64,000 bases of DNA, from NCBI GenBank assembly GCA_965238045.1, contig CBDEGU010000012.1, forward strand, positions 806,001-870,000, written 5' to 3'. Position numbers and translations under genes: made by a program. The notes below the pieces were generated by a model, which saw nothing but the letters and a program-made list of their open reading frames with translations, did not search any database and was not told the DNA's origin. Positions 36,586-45,462 of the stretch are shown here, in pieces (position 1 is the stretch's first letter; every line of letters begins with the position of its first letter). The DNA is from CBDEGU01 sp965238045. GTDB lineage: Bacteria; Acidobacteriota; Terriglobia; Bryobacterales; UBA6623.

Positions 36586-37857
36586 TCAGACCGCATCCAC
36601 GCGGCGAATGCGATCATTCGGCAGCAGTATCCACAAGATCACAAACGCCAGCGGATGCATCAGTCCGGCCATCAAGAATACCGGGCGGTAAGAGAACTTT
36701 TGGACGAGATGTCCGGTCCCAAGATTGGCCAGCATCCCGCCCACCGCGCCCCCCATGCCGGTCAGCCCGGTCGAGGTGCCAATCTGCGCTCCGGGAAACA
36801 TATCCGTCGGCAGCGTCAGCAGGCTCGAAATCCACAACGCGTGGCCAAAGGTGACCACGCAGGTCAGCGCGATCGCCATCCACGCCTCTGACACCAACGG
36901 CGCGAAGATCGCCGCCGGCATTCCTGCCGCCCCCAGGAACAGAACAAACCGCCGCGCCTTCGGCAAAGGCCAGCCGCGGCCGATCAGCACTCCATTGAGC
37001 CACCCGCCGATAACATAGCCCAGCGCCCCAACAAAGAACGGAACCCACGAGTACTTCCCTACCATCTCCAAGTCGAAGCCGCGTTCCTTGCGCAAGTATT
37101 CCGGCAACCAGAACATCACGAAATATATCACCGGATCGGTAAAAAACCTGGCGACGACAAGCGCGTAACACTCCCGCCTTCCGAGCACCCGCAGCCAGTC
37201 CATCAGCCTCGTCCGCGCGGGCGCGGCCTCGTCCGGCGACGTGACCTTGCCCTTGAGAAACGCCCATTCTCCCTAGGTGAGGAAGCGGTTCTTGTGAGGC
37301 GGCTGATAGATCCACACCCAGCCGATCAGCCAAACCAGCCCCAGCGAACCGGTGATCAAGAACGCCGCCCGCCAGTTCAACGCCAGCGTCAAGAAAGCCA
37401 CCAGCGGCGGGCCCAGCACCAGGCCCATCGACGCCCCCGAGTTGAAGATGCCTACTCCCAGCGCCCGCTGATGCGGCGGAAACCATTCCGCAACTGCCTT
37501 GGCGGCCGCCGTCCAATTGCCCGGTTGCGCCAGCGCCAGCATCAGCCGCCAAAAAATAAGCCACCACTTCCCAAACGAAAGCGCATGCCCCATGGCCGCC
37601 GCCGACCATGCCACGACAAAGAAGATGTAAGCCCGCCTCGTGCCTAGCCGGTCGGCGATCGGTCCCGAGCCAGCGTACATGATCGCGTAGCCGAACATGA
37701 ACCAGGCCAGAATCTCTCCGTAGTCCACCTCGCTCAAACCGAACTCCGCCCGCAGCTCGGTCGAGACCACCGCGATCATCTGCCGGTCGGCATAGTTGAT
37801 CGCCGTGGCCAGAAACAGCAGGCCCACGACGACGTATCGCAAATTGCGAATCTTCAT
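36586..37857 (-). pseudogene. MFS transporter with in-frame amber codon
   Basis: The 423-codon frame carries two halves of a major facilitator transporter: helices 1-6 (start MKIRNLRYVVVGLLFLATAINYADRQ, motif GPIADRLGTRRAYIFF) and helices 7-12 (RRECYALVVARFF onwards). They are joined by a single in-frame TAG (37273-37275), where the sequence reads NRFLT-stop-GEWAFLKGKV. Frame and residues otherwise continue smoothly. The C-terminus FVILWILLPNDRIRRVDAV is normal. It resembles anion:cation symporters of the ExuT/hexuronate type. It starts four bases inside the upstream CoA-transferase gene, so it was part of an operon. Confidence 0.82.
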
Positions 37858-39425
37858 GATGAATAGCGCTGAAACAAACTTCGTGGCAGCGGTCCGGCCG
37901 AGAAAAGTTCCGGCGCCATCGTGCGCACCGGATCCGCCATCACCGGCCGAAAACCCATCTGCGGCAGAACGTCTCTCTCGAGATCCACTCCCGAAGCTAG
38001 CTCCTCGATCCGCACGCCCTCGCCGGTCAGCCGGAAGACCGCCGACTCGGTTACATACAGCACCTTCTGCCCAAGCCTTCTCGCGTAAGGGCCGCTAAAG
38101 GTCACCTGCGCCACCTGCTCGACGAACTTCGACCGTCCATGCCGCTGGTAGTGCACGCCATCGCCCGCCAGTTCCACCTTCGCGCGCACGGTCAGCGTAC
38201 CACAGAAGATCAGTTCCCGCGCGCGCTGCGAAATGTCGATGAAGCCGCCCGTGCCGATAATCGTCGGCCCCAACCGGCTTACGTTGACGCTGCCATCCCG
38301 CCCGACCTGGAGAAAACCCAGATAGGCTTGATCGACGCCCCGGCCCTGATAGAAATCAAACATGTGTCCTGTCTCAAGAATCGCCTCGCTATTGTAGGTC
38401 GCTCCGAAATCCAACCCCTCGGCCGGAATCCCCCCAAACTGGCCATGCTCGATCGTAGGCACGACCGTCTCGGCGAGGCCTTCTTCCCGCGCCACCTTCA
38501 TCACGCCGTCGGGCACGCCAAAGCCAACGTTCAACACCGCCCCGGGCGCGAGTTCGAGCGCCGCCCGCCGCGCGATCACCTTGCGAATACTCAGCGGAAA
38601 CGCCCCGAATTCGTCCTCTGGGCGAATCGCGTCGCCGCTAAGCGCCGGATCATACTTGGTTTGAAACGTCTGCCCCGCCTCCCGATCGACGACGATGCAG
38701 TCCACGAAACAGCCCGGCACTCTGACGTCGCGCGCGTGAATCCCGCGCCGCCCGGTCAGCTCCTTGACCACCGCGATCGTAATTCCCCCCGCTGCCTTAG
38801 CGGCTTGCGCCATGACGCAGTTGTGCCAGAAGCCAGCCTCGCGGTTCATCCCGATATTGCCCCGCGGGTCGGCGACGCTGCCCTGGATCAGCGCCACATC
38901 AATCGGTATCGTCGGGTAAAACAAATACTCCTTGCCCTCCCGCTCGACAAGTTCCACCACATCGTCCACCGCTTTCCGGTTGAGCTTGCCGCCCTCCCGC
39001 CGCGGGTCCATGAAGGTATCGAGCCCCACATGCGTCAGCCATCCCGGACTGCCGGCCGCCGCTGCGTGAAAGAGCTGCACGATCACTCCCGCCGGAATAT
39101 TGTATGCCTCGAAATCGTTCTCCGCCGCCAGCTTGGCCATCGCTGGGGCCATCGACCAGTGCCCCCCAATCACTCGCCGGTACATGCCCGGGCAGGCCAT
39201 CTGTTGCAGCCCGCGATCCTTCTGATCGCCAACGCCAAAGGCATGGACCAAGGTCAGCCCGGCCGGTCGGCCCGTCTTCCGAAACCGGCGGCCCAGAGCC
39301 GCCAGCAGCGCGTCGGGAATGCAATGCCCCGAGCCCGACCCTCCAACGGCCACCGTCTGACCGTCCCCAATACGCGAGACCGCCTCCTCGGCGCTAACAA
39401 CGGGCTTTTCAAGAACCGTACGCAT
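37854..39425 (-). CDS. Acetate/propionate CoA-transferase (YdiF/Pct-like)
   Basis: This 523-residue protein has both CoA-transferase halves in one chain: N-terminal GDGQTVAVGGSGSGHCIPDALLAALG and C-terminal PGAVLNVGFGVPDGVMKVA, followed by the catalytic Glu in TIEHGQFGGIPAEG (about residue 325). Members transfer CoA between short-chain acids. I chose the ATG at 39425 because family proteins begin near MRTVLEKPVVSAEEAV; an ORF start 96 bases upstream adds Cys-rich unrelated residues. The stop overlaps the start of the amber-interrupted MFS transporter (4 bases). A short-chain acid uptake and activation pair is inferred. Confidence 0.88.
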   Translation of the reverse strand: MRTVLEKPVVSAEEAVSRIGDGQTVAVGGSGSGHCIPDALLAALGRRFRKTGRPAGLTLVHAFGVGDQKDRGLQQMACPGMYRRVIGGHWSMAPAMAKLAAENDFEAYNIPAGVIVQLFHAAAAGSPGWLTHVGLDTFMDPRREGGKLNRKAVDDVVELVEREGKEYLFYPTIPIDVALIQGSVADPRGNIGMNREAGFWHNCVMAQAAKAAGGITIAVVKELTGRRGIHARDVRVPGCFVDCIVVDREAGQTFQTKYDPALSGDAIRPEDEFGAFPLSIRKVIARRAALELAPGAVLNVGFGVPDGVMKVAREEGLAETVVPTIEHGQFGGIPAEGLDFGATYNSEAILETGHMFDFYQGRGVDQAYLGFLQVGRDGSVNVSRLGPTIIGTGGFIDISQRARELIFCGTLTVRAKVELAGDGVHYQRHGRSKFVEQVAQVTFSGPYARRLGQKVLYVTESAVFRLTGEGVRIEELASGVDLERDVLPQMGFRPVMADPVRTMAPELFSAGPLPRSLFQRYSS

Positions 39426-39652
39426 GGACTCCTCGAAAGGACGGAAGCCAAATCTTAGCACGGTATCGGCGGAACCGTGCCTGCACAGCGACAAACACAA
39501 ATCAACCCGCTCGCCGCACAAATGCGCGCGCCCTTCTCAGAGATAGCTCGCCAGCGAGTGAGAAAGAGCTTGCCGGATCGGACACCGTGCCCCTGGCAAC
39601 TCTTCCTAGAACCTAGCTGCGTTCGTGTGTGTTAATCTGTGGTTCCCCAAGA

Positions 39653-40096
39653 ATGCCCAAGCGCTACTTTGACGAAATCGAAATCGGCGAGACCCACTCG
39701 ACGCCCGGCATCACCATCACCGACTGGCATGTCATGCAGTTCGCCGGTCTGTCGATGGATTTCTTCGAGTTGCACACCAGCGACGAATTCGCCAAGCAAA
39801 CCGAATTCGGCCGCCGGGTCGCCCACGGACTCCTGGGACTGGCCCTCACCGACGGACTCAAAAACCGGTCGGAATTTCAGGTCCGCGCCATCGCTTCCCT
39901 GCACTGGTCCTGGGACTTCGTCGGACCGATTTTCATCGGCGACACGGTCACGGCGACTCTCCGCGTGGCCGAGAAACGACCCTCGCAATCCAAGCCCGAC
40001 CGCGGCGTGGTCACTCTCGAACTCGAGCTGCGCAATCAGAACGGTCAGATCCTGCAAAAGGGGAAAAACCTGCTAATGGTCGAGCGCCGGGTTTAG
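39653..40096 (+). CDS. MaoC-like (R)-hydratase-fold protein
   Basis: This 147-residue hot-dog protein has the MaoC pattern: KRYFDEIEIGETHSTPGITIT near the start, FGRRVAHGLLGLALTDGL with the conserved His, and a final LELRNQNGQILQKGKNLLMVERR. Typical functions are (R)-specific enoyl-CoA hydration or CoA-thioester binding. The catalytic Asp-His pair is plausibly DFFELHT and VAHG. It faces the CoA-transferase gene divergently, which suggests acyl-CoA metabolism. Confidence 0.88.
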   Translation: MPKRYFDEIEIGETHSTPGITITDWHVMQFAGLSMDFFELHTSDEFAKQTEFGRRVAHGLLGLALTDGLKNRSEFQVRAIASLHWSWDFVGPIFIGDTVTATLRVAEKRPSQSKPDRGVVTLELELRNQNGQILQKGKNLLMVERRV

Positions 40097-40098
40097 GC

Positions 40099-41256
40099 TC
40101 AGCCCGCCTCCGGCCGCAACACCTTCGCCAGCAGCGGATACGCAGCGACACCATCCCAGCGATGGCTGCCTTCAAATCGCTGGACCTGGAGCTGGTCCTC
40201 GGCCTCGAACGCCCGGTAGGCCCGGCGCATGCGCGTCAGCGCCCCCGGTATCCAGTCCTTCACCATGAGGCCATCTTGATTGCCGACCTCCCAGAGGCAA
40301 GGCCGCGGCGCGATCAGAGACGCGATTTCCGGAACGTCGCCATACTTGAGCAAACCGGGAATCACCTGCGCGCCGCAGCTATAGCGGAGCCTAATCCGCT
40401 CCTGCATCACGTTCAAGGCGCCAGACACTACCGCTACGCGGATACGGGATTCAAGAGCCGTCGTCAGCATCGTCATCCGTCCGCCATAGGAGAGCCCAAC
40501 GCAGCCCAGCCGCCCGGCATCCACCCGGCCGTGACGAGAGAGCAGTTCCAAGCTCCACCGCGCGTCTCGCAGATTCTCGGCAATCAGCACCTTGCCCAGC
40601 ATCAGCATCCGTACCGCCGTCACCGCGCAAGCATCGTTGCCTTGATAGTTCTTCTTCCCATCGAGCCGTCGGCCGAAAGGAACAAAACAAGGCGTCACGA
40701 CCACGTAACCTCGCCGCACAAGTTGCAGGCCGTAATCGTAATTGAGCCGAGCCAGGTGCTCTTTCTTTTCCAGCGTATCCGCGATGCCCGCCACCGGTTC
40801 GTATCCATAGGGTCCGTGCCCGTGCAGGGCCAGAATCCCCGGCCGCTTAGACCCGCTGGCCTCTTTCGGCGTCAGCAAATAGACAGGCAACGGTGGATGC
40901 CCATCGGCGGTGAGAACCAGCGCTTCTCGCCGATGGTCGTCGAGTTCCACGACGCACTCGGTAATGGTTTTCCATCGCGCCGGCGGGTCGTGCGGGCCGA
41001 GCAATTCCGAAAGCTTGCTTGCGAACGCCTTCTGCCAGGCGCGGCACTGGTCCGCGCTTCCACCCGCGAAACGCATGCTCATCGGCGCCTCGGCGGCAAG
41101 TTTCTTGATCTGGTCGTGGACGTGAGGAACGGCCGCGGCTCGGTCCGCGCCGAGGATACGTCTCGAACCACCGCCCAACAGCCCCCCGGCGGCCACGTTC
41201 AGCAAAGTTCGGCGGCTAAAGCCGCCCGACGAAGATACAGGTCCTGAAGGCATCAC
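40099..41256 (-). CDS. Tat-exported alpha/beta hydrolase (dienelactone hydrolase-like)
   Basis: This 385-residue enzyme has a Tat signal (FSRRTLLNVAAGG), a nucleophile elbow GLSYGG (Ser about residue 255), an acid in VGNQDG (Asp about 325) and a His in SHRWDG (about 363). A HGHGPYGYEP oxyanion segment is present at about 143-152. It resembles the acetyl-xylan-esterase or dienelactone hydrolase group (Abhydrolase_7). It is the last gene of a four-gene minus-strand cluster with 14-18 bases between genes, starting with the TIM-barrel epimerase at 44750, so it likely processes a sugar ester. Confidence 0.85.
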   Translation of the reverse strand: MMPSGPVSSSGGFSRRTLLNVAAGGLLGGGSRRILGADRAAAVPHVHDQIKKLAAEAPMSMRFAGGSADQCRAWQKAFASKLSELLGPHDPPARWKTITECVVELDDHRREALVLTADGHPPLPVYLLTPKEASGSKRPGILALHGHGPYGYEPVAGIADTLEKKEHLARLNYDYGLQLVRRGYVVVTPCFVPFGRRLDGKKNYQGNDACAVTAVRMLMLGKVLIAENLRDARWSLELLSRHGRVDAGRLGCVGLSYGGRMTMLTTALESRIRVAVVSGALNVMQERIRLRYSCGAQVIPGLLKYGDVPEIASLIAPRPCLWEVGNQDGLMVKDWIPGALTRMRRAYRAFEAEDQLQVQRFEGSHRWDGVAAYPLLAKVLRPEAG

Positions 41257-41271
41257 AGATCTCTGCTTGAG

Positions 41272-42456
41272 CTACCTCGCGGGCAATTCCACCGCCCGAA
41301 TATTCTCGAAATCAAGGTTGGTCGTTGGGTCGTGCGCCTGGAGGCTGAAGACTCCCGCGACAAGCCGCGCCTGCCGCCGGGCATTGTTCCCCACCGGTCG
41401 CGGATCCTCCCAGTCACTCGTCTGGATTCCATTGATCCAGACCGCCATGTGACGGCCGTGGACGACGATCGTCTTATAAAAGAACTCGCCGTCGTTGGGG
41501 ATCACTTCACGCGCGGGTACGTAAAAATACAGTCCGCCGGTGCCAAAATCATGCGGCTGCTTGCGGTCCCCTTTTTTAAACTCATTGCGGATCTGTGCCT
41601 CATAGCCGGTCCAGAAAACGCCCTTTTCTCCCCGGAAGAACACTCCGCTGTTGGGATGATGATCCGGGCTCGGGGGAATGGTTCGGACCCCCAACTGCAG
41701 AACAAAATTCTTGAACTCCTTCTCGGATTCAAGTTGTCCCGGACCCTTCTCGACATGAAGAATGCCGTCCCGCGCCGACCACTCATGGGTGGCGTCGCGA
41801 TTCGGACGGTCCACCTTCTTCCAGCCGTCAAGATTCTCGCCATTGAACAGCGGGCCGAGACCGATCGGTTTGAGCTTGATGTTGCGGAACTCGATCGGCT
41901 TGCCGGTGTTGTACTGAAGACCAATCGCCCCAACCGCGTGGGAGGAGTCATTGGCATCAAGAATCTCCTTGCCGTTGAGCGTGACGACAAACCGGCTGCC
42001 GACAGCCCGCACCTTGTAGTGGTTCCATTGGCCGCCCACATATGGGGAACGCTCGACTTTGCTGTAGAACACCAGACTGCCGGTGTTGTACCCCCGCGGC
42101 TGGCTATTGAAAATTTGCAGTTCGTAGCCGCTCCGCGCCGGCTGACCGCTGCGCGCCGAACGCAGAAAGATGCCGCTATTGCCGTCCGCCGCCGTGCGGA
42201 AATCAATCTGCAATTCGAAATCGCCGAACATGCTCGTCGTCCCGAGCCATCCCGCGCCCCCGCCGTCCGAGCGCAGGACGCCCTTGTCCACCTTCCAGCG
42301 AGCGTCCCCGTGCCACTCCCAGCCATACTCGGACTTGCCGTCGAACAACAGAATCCATCCTTCCTCGGCTTCTTCCAGTGTGAGGGTGTTGTGCTCGGCG
42401 GCCGCGGCCGCTGACACCGCGATGAGCAATACAAAAACAATCAAAAGCCGTCTCAT
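41272..42456 (-). CDS. Exported protein with two DUF1080 domains
   Basis: This 394-residue secreted protein has an N-terminal signal (residues 1-20, ending around AAAAEH) and two tandem jelly-roll DUF1080 (3-keto-disaccharide hydrolase-like) domains, about residues 27-195 (GWILLFDGKSEYGWEWHGDARW) and 200-392 (GLGPLFNGENLDGWKKVDRPN, WINGIQTSDWEDPRP). Such proteins are exported lectin- or hydrolase-like enzymes linked to breakdown of oxidised disaccharides. It is co-transcribed with the Nramp-like transporter upstream and the hydrolase downstream. Confidence 0.86.
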   Translation of the reverse strand: MRRLLIVFVLLIAVSAAAAAEHNTLTLEEAEEGWILLFDGKSEYGWEWHGDARWKVDKGVLRSDGGGAGWLGTTSMFGDFELQIDFRTAADGNSGIFLRSARSGQPARSGYELQIFNSQPRGYNTGSLVFYSKVERSPYVGGQWNHYKVRAVGSRFVVTLNGKEILDANDSSHAVGAIGLQYNTGKPIEFRNIKLKPIGLGPLFNGENLDGWKKVDRPNRDATHEWSARDGILHVEKGPGQLESEKEFKNFVLQLGVRTIPPSPDHHPNSGVFFRGEKGVFWTGYEAQIRNEFKKGDRKQPHDFGTGGLYFYVPAREVIPNDGEFFYKTIVVHGRHMAVWINGIQTSDWEDPRPVGNNARRQARLVAGVFSLQAHDPTTNLDFENIRAVELPAR

Positions 42457-42474
42457 ATTGTTTACCTTTGTTCT

Positions 42475-43839
42475 TTACGAAGTGATCTGCCGAAGAAGTG
42501 AATATCCCATCATGACCGTCATCACGACCGCCGACACCCAGAGAGCGAATGTCAGCCAGGGCTTGGGCAGAATCATCTTCGGCATATGACGATAACGCAA
42601 ATACACCACTGCGAAGCCGATCACGGGCAGCATCAAAGCCTGCGCGAACCCTCCGATCTTAACCATCATCACCGGTTCTTGAAAAAACATGAAGTAGAGG
42701 CAGGGGATGACAAGCAGCACCACGGCGAAGATCTGCGTCAGCCGCCGGCGCTTCTGGTAGTCTCGCTTGTCATAGAACCCCAGCATCGCTACGAAGTCGG
42801 CGAAGATCCGGCAGGTCGCGGCGGTCGAGGCGAAAAGGGTCGAATAGAGAACGCCGAAGGCCCCAAACAGAAACAGATAAATCGACCAGTCACCCAAAGT
42901 TTCCGTATACATACTCGACAGCGCTTTGATCATCGCGCTGCCGCGAGGCACCAGACCCATTCCGTGCAGAATCCCCGCGCCCAGCAGATAGAACGCAACC
43001 GTGGCGAAGGTGTAGATCACCATGGAATTCATGACATCCACGCCCATCACCTTGATCCAGCCGCGGGCGCGCTTCTGCCACGCCGGCGAATCATCCCGCT
43101 TGCCCGCATAGCGTGCGTAGCCTTTTTCTATGCACCAATACGGATACATCACCAGCTCGGTCGCGCCCACGCCCGTCACGCCAAAGGTGGCCACCGCGGT
43201 GACAAAGCCTCCTTGAGGCATCTGAAACATCAACCCCTCAAGCACTTGCTTCCATGAAAAGAATTCCGGGCGCAAGATCAACAGCGCGGCACCGCCCACC
43301 GTCAGGGCCGTGAAGCTCACCACAAGCCCCACCGCCACCTTCTCGATCATTTCGTAGCGCCCGACAATCAACAGAGCGGCCGTGATCGCCGCGAGAGTCC
43401 AAACCCAGGCGTACAGGGAAAGAGCCGGCGCCACGTCATGCAGAATCTCCGCGATGCCGCCCATCATCGCGCCGACCTGCATCAGAGTCATCCCGACCAT
43501 TACGAACCAAAGCCAGACAACCCACGAAACACGGAAGCAGGGCCCCGGTACGCGGTCGAACGCCTCAAGGCCCGTCTCGCCGGTGCCGATCGCGAAACGC
43601 CCCAGCTCATTCTGCACCGCGACCTTGATGAAGCAACTGACGATAATCAGCCACAGCAGCGCATAGCCGTTCTCCGCACCCAGAACTGTTGTCGCGATCA
43701 GCTCGCCCGAGCCGACGATCGAACTGGCCAGAATCAGCCCCGGACCGATTCGCCGGAAGATCGCGGCGAAATTTGTCGGCGGATTTTCAACGTCCTCGGG
43801 ACGCAGCTTATACGGATCTTGCAGTGTGGGTTCGGCCAT
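42475..43839 (-). CDS. Nramp-related divalent-cation transporter-like protein
   Basis: This 454-residue protein has 11-12 helices in the Nramp pattern (FRRIGPGLILASSIVGSGEL, then TVLGAENGYALLWLIIVSCF). The signature metal-binding DPGN of helix 1 is replaced by GSGE, and the helix-6 MPH motif is also altered (VGATELVMYPYW). So the transported ion, or whether it is a metal transporter at all, is uncertain. I chose the ATG at 43839; the longer frame adds a basic non-membrane leader. It lies between an epimerase and a DUF1080 gene in one operon, which suggests a role in sugar uptake or cation supply for exported enzymes. Confidence 0.85.
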   Translation of the reverse strand: MAEPTLQDPYKLRPEDVENPPTNFAAIFRRIGPGLILASSIVGSGELIATTVLGAENGYALLWLIIVSCFIKVAVQNELGRFAIGTGETGLEAFDRVPGPCFRVSWVVWLWFVMVGMTLMQVGAMMGGIAEILHDVAPALSLYAWVWTLAAITAALLIVGRYEMIEKVAVGLVVSFTALTVGGAALLILRPEFFSWKQVLEGLMFQMPQGGFVTAVATFGVTGVGATELVMYPYWCIEKGYARYAGKRDDSPAWQKRARGWIKVMGVDVMNSMVIYTFATVAFYLLGAGILHGMGLVPRGSAMIKALSSMYTETLGDWSIYLFLFGAFGVLYSTLFASTAATCRIFADFVAMLGFYDKRDYQKRRRLTQIFAVVLLVIPCLYFMFFQEPVMMVKIGGFAQALMLPVIGFAVVYLRYRHMPKMILPKPWLTFALWVSAVVMTVMMGYSLLRQITS

Positions 43840-43853
43840 GGCGATTCCGCATC

Positions 43854-44750
43854 CTACTCTAGTGAGGACATAAACTTCAAGAACAAGGCCGCGTACCGGT
43901 CCAAGTTTTCGACGCTGCCTCCGCCCAGCAAAGGCGAGCACATCTCGTAGGCGACCGTGCCGGAAAAGCCCGCGCCCGCCAGCATCGTCAGAAAAGCCCG
44001 GTAGTCGATGAAACCCTCTTCGACCGGAACCGCTTGCGAGTACGGGGTCTCGGCGGCGTAGTTGATGGCTTCCGGATCATAACGGAAGCGCGGTCGTTGC
44101 TGGTAGTTGGCGATCGTCGTGTGGGCCATCAGCGGCGCCATCACTCGGGCGCCCTCCAAAATGTCGGCCCCCTGCAACGCCGGAGCCCAGGCGTCATACA
44201 AGGCCCTGCAATTGGGCTCGCCCACCGCGGTGATCAGATCACGCTGGCTGCGGTAGTCTGCCGCGATGTCGTGGTGATTCTGCACGCCGACGGTCACGCC
44301 GAACTCCACGGCCCGCTGTGAACACTCCTTGAGAGCCGCGACCACCAAGTTCCACTGCGACAGATACCCGGCGGCGGGATTTTCATATCCGGTATAGATT
44401 CGGATCAAATCTCCTCCCACATCCCGCGCCAGCCGCGCCAACTCGACAACGTAGCTGATCTGCATTTCTCGCATCGGAATCTCCGCATGCTCGAGATCCG
44501 CCGTGAAGTTGGTGTACCCCGCGATGCAGACTTTCTTCAGCCCGTGAGCCTCGATCTCTCTGGCCAGCTTCGTCCGGGCGCCGGCATCGTAGTCAAGAAT
44601 TGACAGATGCGGGCGTTTGGCCGTTAGCATCACGCCGGCATACCCAAGTTCCGCCGCCTTCTCCACGAATTGCTCGATCCCCAGGCATGCCTGGCCCCAT
44701 GATCCCGAATAGCTCACCGAGTGGAGCAGCGGTAGAAATTGCATCTTCAT
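43854..44750 (-). CDS. Sugar phosphate isomerase/epimerase (TIM barrel)
   Basis: This 298-residue AP endonuclease 2-type TIM barrel has the typical MKMQFLPLLHSVSYSGSWG start, LGYAGVMLTAKRPHLSILDYDAGART, GVTVGVQNHHDIAADYR, the YDAWAPAL and YRAFLTMLAGAGFSGTVAYE segments. These are positions for metal ligands (Glu, His) in D-tagatose 3-epimerase-like enzymes. The ATG at 44750 has CTGGAG as ribosome binding site. It is the first gene of the four-gene cluster. The exact sugar is unknown. Confidence 0.85.
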   Translation of the reverse strand: MKMQFLPLLHSVSYSGSWGQACLGIEQFVEKAAELGYAGVMLTAKRPHLSILDYDAGARTKLAREIEAHGLKKVCIAGYTNFTADLEHAEIPMREMQISYVVELARLARDVGGDLIRIYTGYENPAAGYLSQWNLVVAALKECSQRAVEFGVTVGVQNHHDIAADYRSQRDLITAVGEPNCRALYDAWAPALQGADILEGARVMAPLMAHTTIANYQQRPRFRYDPEAINYAAETPYSQAVPVEEGFIDYRAFLTMLAGAGFSGTVAYEMCSPLLGGGSVENLDRYAALFLKFMSSLE

Positions 44751-44926
44751 CTCCAGATCTAAGAAAATCTCCAAGTCCTCAAAGGTGACAGTTGCTTCGA
44801 GTATTACTTTAGTACCAGGTGGCGCTGCTCGTCTTTCCGGCGTAACATCTCCAAGCTATAGTAAACACATAAGTTGCATGGCAAGCAGGATCGAATCACA
44901 GTCCCACCGGACTCATCGTAAAACTA

Positions 44927-44966
44927 GGTCCTATAGTACTATCGAAATATGTAACTAAGGTCCTAT
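44927..44966. promoter_or_regulatory. Direct repeats and palindrome upstream of PilZ gene
   Basis: GGTCCTAT occurs at 44927-44934 and again at 44959-44966, a 32-base period (about three helical turns). ATAGTACTAT (44933-44942) is a perfect palindrome overlapping the first copy. The region lies between divergent genes (epimerase and PilZ). Possible regulator site; not proven. Confidence 0.3.
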
Positions 44967-44993
44967 TGATATTAGGGGGTCGCACCATGAACA

Positions 44994-45341
44994 ATGTACA
45001 GAAGGATGCGACCACGAGCACCACGATATCAGATTCAACGCCCAGTCGAGTACCGGGTGCGAAAAGGTTCGGGCCATCTTCAGGGCACGGGTCATACGCT
45101 TAACATCAGCCGCAGGGGAGTCCTCTTTCACACTGAAGAGACGCTCAGCGTCGGCAGCAGAATTGAGGTTGTTATTCAGATGGGCCCCGGCCTTGATAAT
45201 CCCGCCGACCAGATATCCCTTCGAGTGCAGGGTGTCACCATCCGGAGCGAGGGCGGCGATGTGGCCGTCTCCATCAAGAAGTACCGGCTCCGGCCCTCGC
45301 CGAATGGACCGGATCTAGTCGCCGTGCCCTATCCGCTCTAG
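44994..45341 (+). CDS. PilZ-domain protein
   Basis: This 115-residue single-domain protein resembles PilZ, a c-di-GMP binding domain. It begins with basic residues (MYRRMRPRAPRYQIQRPVEYRV) and continues with HTLNISRRGVLFHTEETLSVGSRIEVVIQM, where the D/N-x-S-x-x-G motif of PilZ is represented by NISRRG. The RxxxR half of the c-di-GMP motif would be the Arg-rich start. An upstream start in another frame is excluded by the continued domain match. No GGDEF or EAL gene is nearby. Confidence 0.78.
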   Translation: MYRRMRPRAPRYQIQRPVEYRVRKGSGHLQGTGHTLNISRRGVLFHTEETLSVGSRIEVVIQMGPGLDNPADQISLRVQGVTIRSEGGDVAVSIKKYRLRPSPNGPDLVAVPYPL

Positions 45342-45462
45342 CGGCCCGCGCAAGATGTCTGGGCTCGCCGGCAACCGCCCGGCGCTGCTGTCGCCCCGAC
45401 CGATCCCGTATAATACTGCCAGCCGACAACTCTTCGGCCCTCACTTTGGTTTGGAGGGAATG

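Noticed and set aside
22238..37275. TAG recoded as a sense codon (two in-frame ambers in otherwise good genes)
   Set aside because: Several intact genes end in TAG (for example at 8470, 9371, 13938, 14923), so TAG acts as a normal stop. Nonsense mutations are the simpler explanation.
38139..39458. Plus-strand frame of 439 codons
   Set aside because: It is antisense to the CoA-transferase gene and rich in Arg/Pro/His without motifs.
41332..42414. Plus-strand frame of 360 codons
   Set aside because: It is antisense to the DUF1080 gene.
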